Source: Salipiger marinus (lineage in GTDB: Bacteria > Pseudomonadota > Alphaproteobacteria > Rhodobacterales > Rhodobacteraceae). Taken from it: a stretch of DNA of 64,000 bases. The position numbers and the translations under genes are program-made. This document shows, one piece after another, positions 63,088 to 64,000 of this stretch. Positions within the stretch are counted from its first letter, which is position 1. Every line of letters starts with the position of its first letter. The notes under the pieces are model-generated. The model had not been told where the DNA came from, did not search any database, and saw only the letters and a list, made by a program, of their open reading frames with translations. The DNA is taken from the NCBI RefSeq assembly GCF_900100085.1, contig NZ_FNEJ01000024.1, forward strand, positions 1-64,000, written 5' to 3'.

Positions 63088-63152
63088 CCTTCGGCTGAAA
63101 ATATCCCGGGGGTGAATTGGCGCGGCACGCGCCAAGAGGGGGCAGAGCCCCC
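63088..63152. repeat. Dispersed hairpin repeat, copy D
   Basis: A diverged copy: CTTCGGCTGAAAATATCCCGG and GGG, then the perfect hairpin TTGGCGCG-GCA-CGCGCCAA (63117-63135), then GGGGGC-AGA-GCCCCC (63138-63152). It lies in the divergent gap between the helicase and the glutathione transferase genes, so here it cannot be a simple terminator. Confidence 0.65.
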
Positions 63153-63263
63153 GTCTGCCCCGCTGCTCACACCCCCCTGTGCCGGGGCGCACAGACCCGG
63201 CGCTGGCCATCCGCCCGCACCACGCTACCCTGAGCCGTGACAAAGCGCGAAGGACACGCACCC

Positions 63264-64000
63264 ATGACCGATTACACGCCCCCCCGGGTCTGGACCTGGG
63301 ACAAGGAAAGCGGCGGCAAGTTCGCCTCCACCAACCGCCCCATCGCCGGGGCCACGCATGACAAGGATCTGCCGCGCGGCAAACATCCGTTCCAGCTTTA
63401 CAGCCTCGCCACGCCCAACGGCCAGAAGGTCACCATGCTGTTCGAGGAGCTGCTGGCCGCGGGCCACGCCGCCGAATATGACGCATGGCTGATCCGCATC
63501 GGCGATGGCGACCAGTTCGGCTCCGGCTTTGTCGAGGTGAACCCCAATTCCAAGATCCCGGCGCTGCTGGATCTCTCCGGCGATACCCCCGTGCGGGTCT
63601 TCGAATCGGGCGCGATCCTGCTGCATCTGGCGGAGAAATTCGGCGCCTTTCTCGGCCAGCCGCAGGACCGCCCCGAGATGCTGTCCTGGCTCATGTGGCA
63701 GATGGGCAGCGCGCCCTATCTGGGCGGCGGCTTTGGCCATTTTTACGCCTATGCGCCGGAAAAATGGGAATATCCCATCAACCGCTTCGCCATGGAAGCC
63801 AAGCGCCAGCTTGACGTGCTGGACCGCGCGCTGGCCGACCGCCGCTTCCTCGCGGGCGAGGAGTATACCATCGCCGATATCGCGATCTGGGCGTGGTATG
63901 GCAATCTGGCGCTGGGCCGTCTTTACGAGGCGGGCGAGTTTCTGGACGTGGCCAGCTACGGGAATGTCCAGCGCTGGGCGGCAGAGATTGATGCCCGTCC
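63264..64000 (+). CDS. yghU: YghU-type glutathione S-transferase, 5' part
   Basis: About 245 codons are visible and the frame runs off the end of the window. The protein starts MTDYTPPRVWTWDKESGGKF and continues with the YghU pattern ASTNRPIAGATHDKDLPRGK, an N-terminal thioredoxin-like domain (LYSLATPNGQKVTMLFEELL) with VNPNSKIPALLD and VFESGAILLHLAE, and a helical C-terminal domain (FLAGEEYTIADIAIWAWYG). YghU enzymes reduce disulfide bonds or organic peroxides with two bound glutathiones. The ATG at 63264 was read directly from the sequence. Confidence 0.9.
   Translation, partial: MTDYTPPRVWTWDKESGGKFASTNRPIAGATHDKDLPRGKHPFQLYSLATPNGQKVTMLFEELLAAGHAAEYDAWLIRIGDGDQFGSGFVEVNPNSKIPALLDLSGDTPVRVFESGAILLHLAEKFGAFLGQPQDRPEMLSWLMWQMGSAPYLGGGFGHFYAYAPEKWEYPINRFAMEAKRQLDVLDRALADRRFLAGEEYTIADIAIWAWYGNLALGRLYEAGEFLDVASYGNVQRWAAEIDAR

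Overview
The window is chromosomal DNA from a high-GC alphaproteobacterium, most likely a Rhodobacterales (Paracoccus/Rhodobacter/Roseobacter-type) methylotroph or facultative methylotroph. The basis is the gene families and their order: an adhI-fghA-xoxF locus, a four-Cys c-553i-type cytochrome, an ethylmalonyl-CoA pathway methylsuccinyl-CoA dehydrogenase with the long N-terminal extension, mcl1, and ybgC-tolQRAB-pal-cpoB-tilS-ftsH. Base composition looks uniform. I see no transposase, integrase, phage gene or CRISPR array.

Layout. 1-10978 is a C1-oxidation island. It starts with the end of glutathione-dependent formaldehyde dehydrogenase, then S-formylglutathione hydrolase, a cytochrome c, the lanthanide-type PQQ methanol dehydrogenase XoxF, its cytochrome, XoxJ and a rhodanese-like CxxxCW protein. 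Two divergent operons of secreted proteins follow (SoxYZ-like fused carrier, two YVTN propellers, MxaD-like protein, DUF3280-type protein, an orphan ABC-type binding protein and a small beta protein). 11002-16126 is a TetR-controlled RND efflux pair. 16239-20222 holds an MBL hydrolase and a flavin reductase / small protein / amidase / RutE-like group. 20325-24118 is pheT plus a secreted unknown. 24122-29178 holds mcd, a TauE/SafE permease, a PPC-domain protein and a dioxygenase-esterase fusion. 29369-33537 holds tRNA-Ala(TGC), small housekeeping genes, accA and a LysE/Lrp pair. 33742-38411 holds ilvD, a retropepsin-RimK fusion and two secreted or membrane unknowns. 38510-43836 holds mcl1 and a D-amino-acid group (dgcN, dgcA, D-amino-acid transaminase). 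43850-54850 holds a flavoprotein, an HNH protein and the Tol-Pal/tilS/ftsH block. 54847-59337 holds a methyltransferase, a MOSC protein and the fhs / chorismate mutase / folD C1-folate group. 59397-64000 holds a thioesterase, PdeM, the ligase-associated helicase and the start of a YghU-type glutathione transferase.

Metabolic reading (inference). Methanol is oxidised by XoxF in the periplasm and electrons pass to c-type cytochromes. Formaldehyde goes through the glutathione route (AdhI, FghA) to formate. Formate can enter folate metabolism by Fhs and FolD. C2 units are assimilated by the ethylmalonyl-CoA pathway, of which Mcd and Mcl1 are here. The mcd and mcl1 promoters share a TTGCGC -35 box with similar flanking half-sites, which suggests a common regulator.

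The least understood parts are the XoxF-linked periplasmic module at 4724-10978, the amidase/RutE group, two gene fusions (MhqO-MhqD type and RimB-RimK type), and a dispersed hairpin repeat with core AAATATCCCGGGGG. Two direct copies of that repeat bracket the ligase-associated helicase gene.
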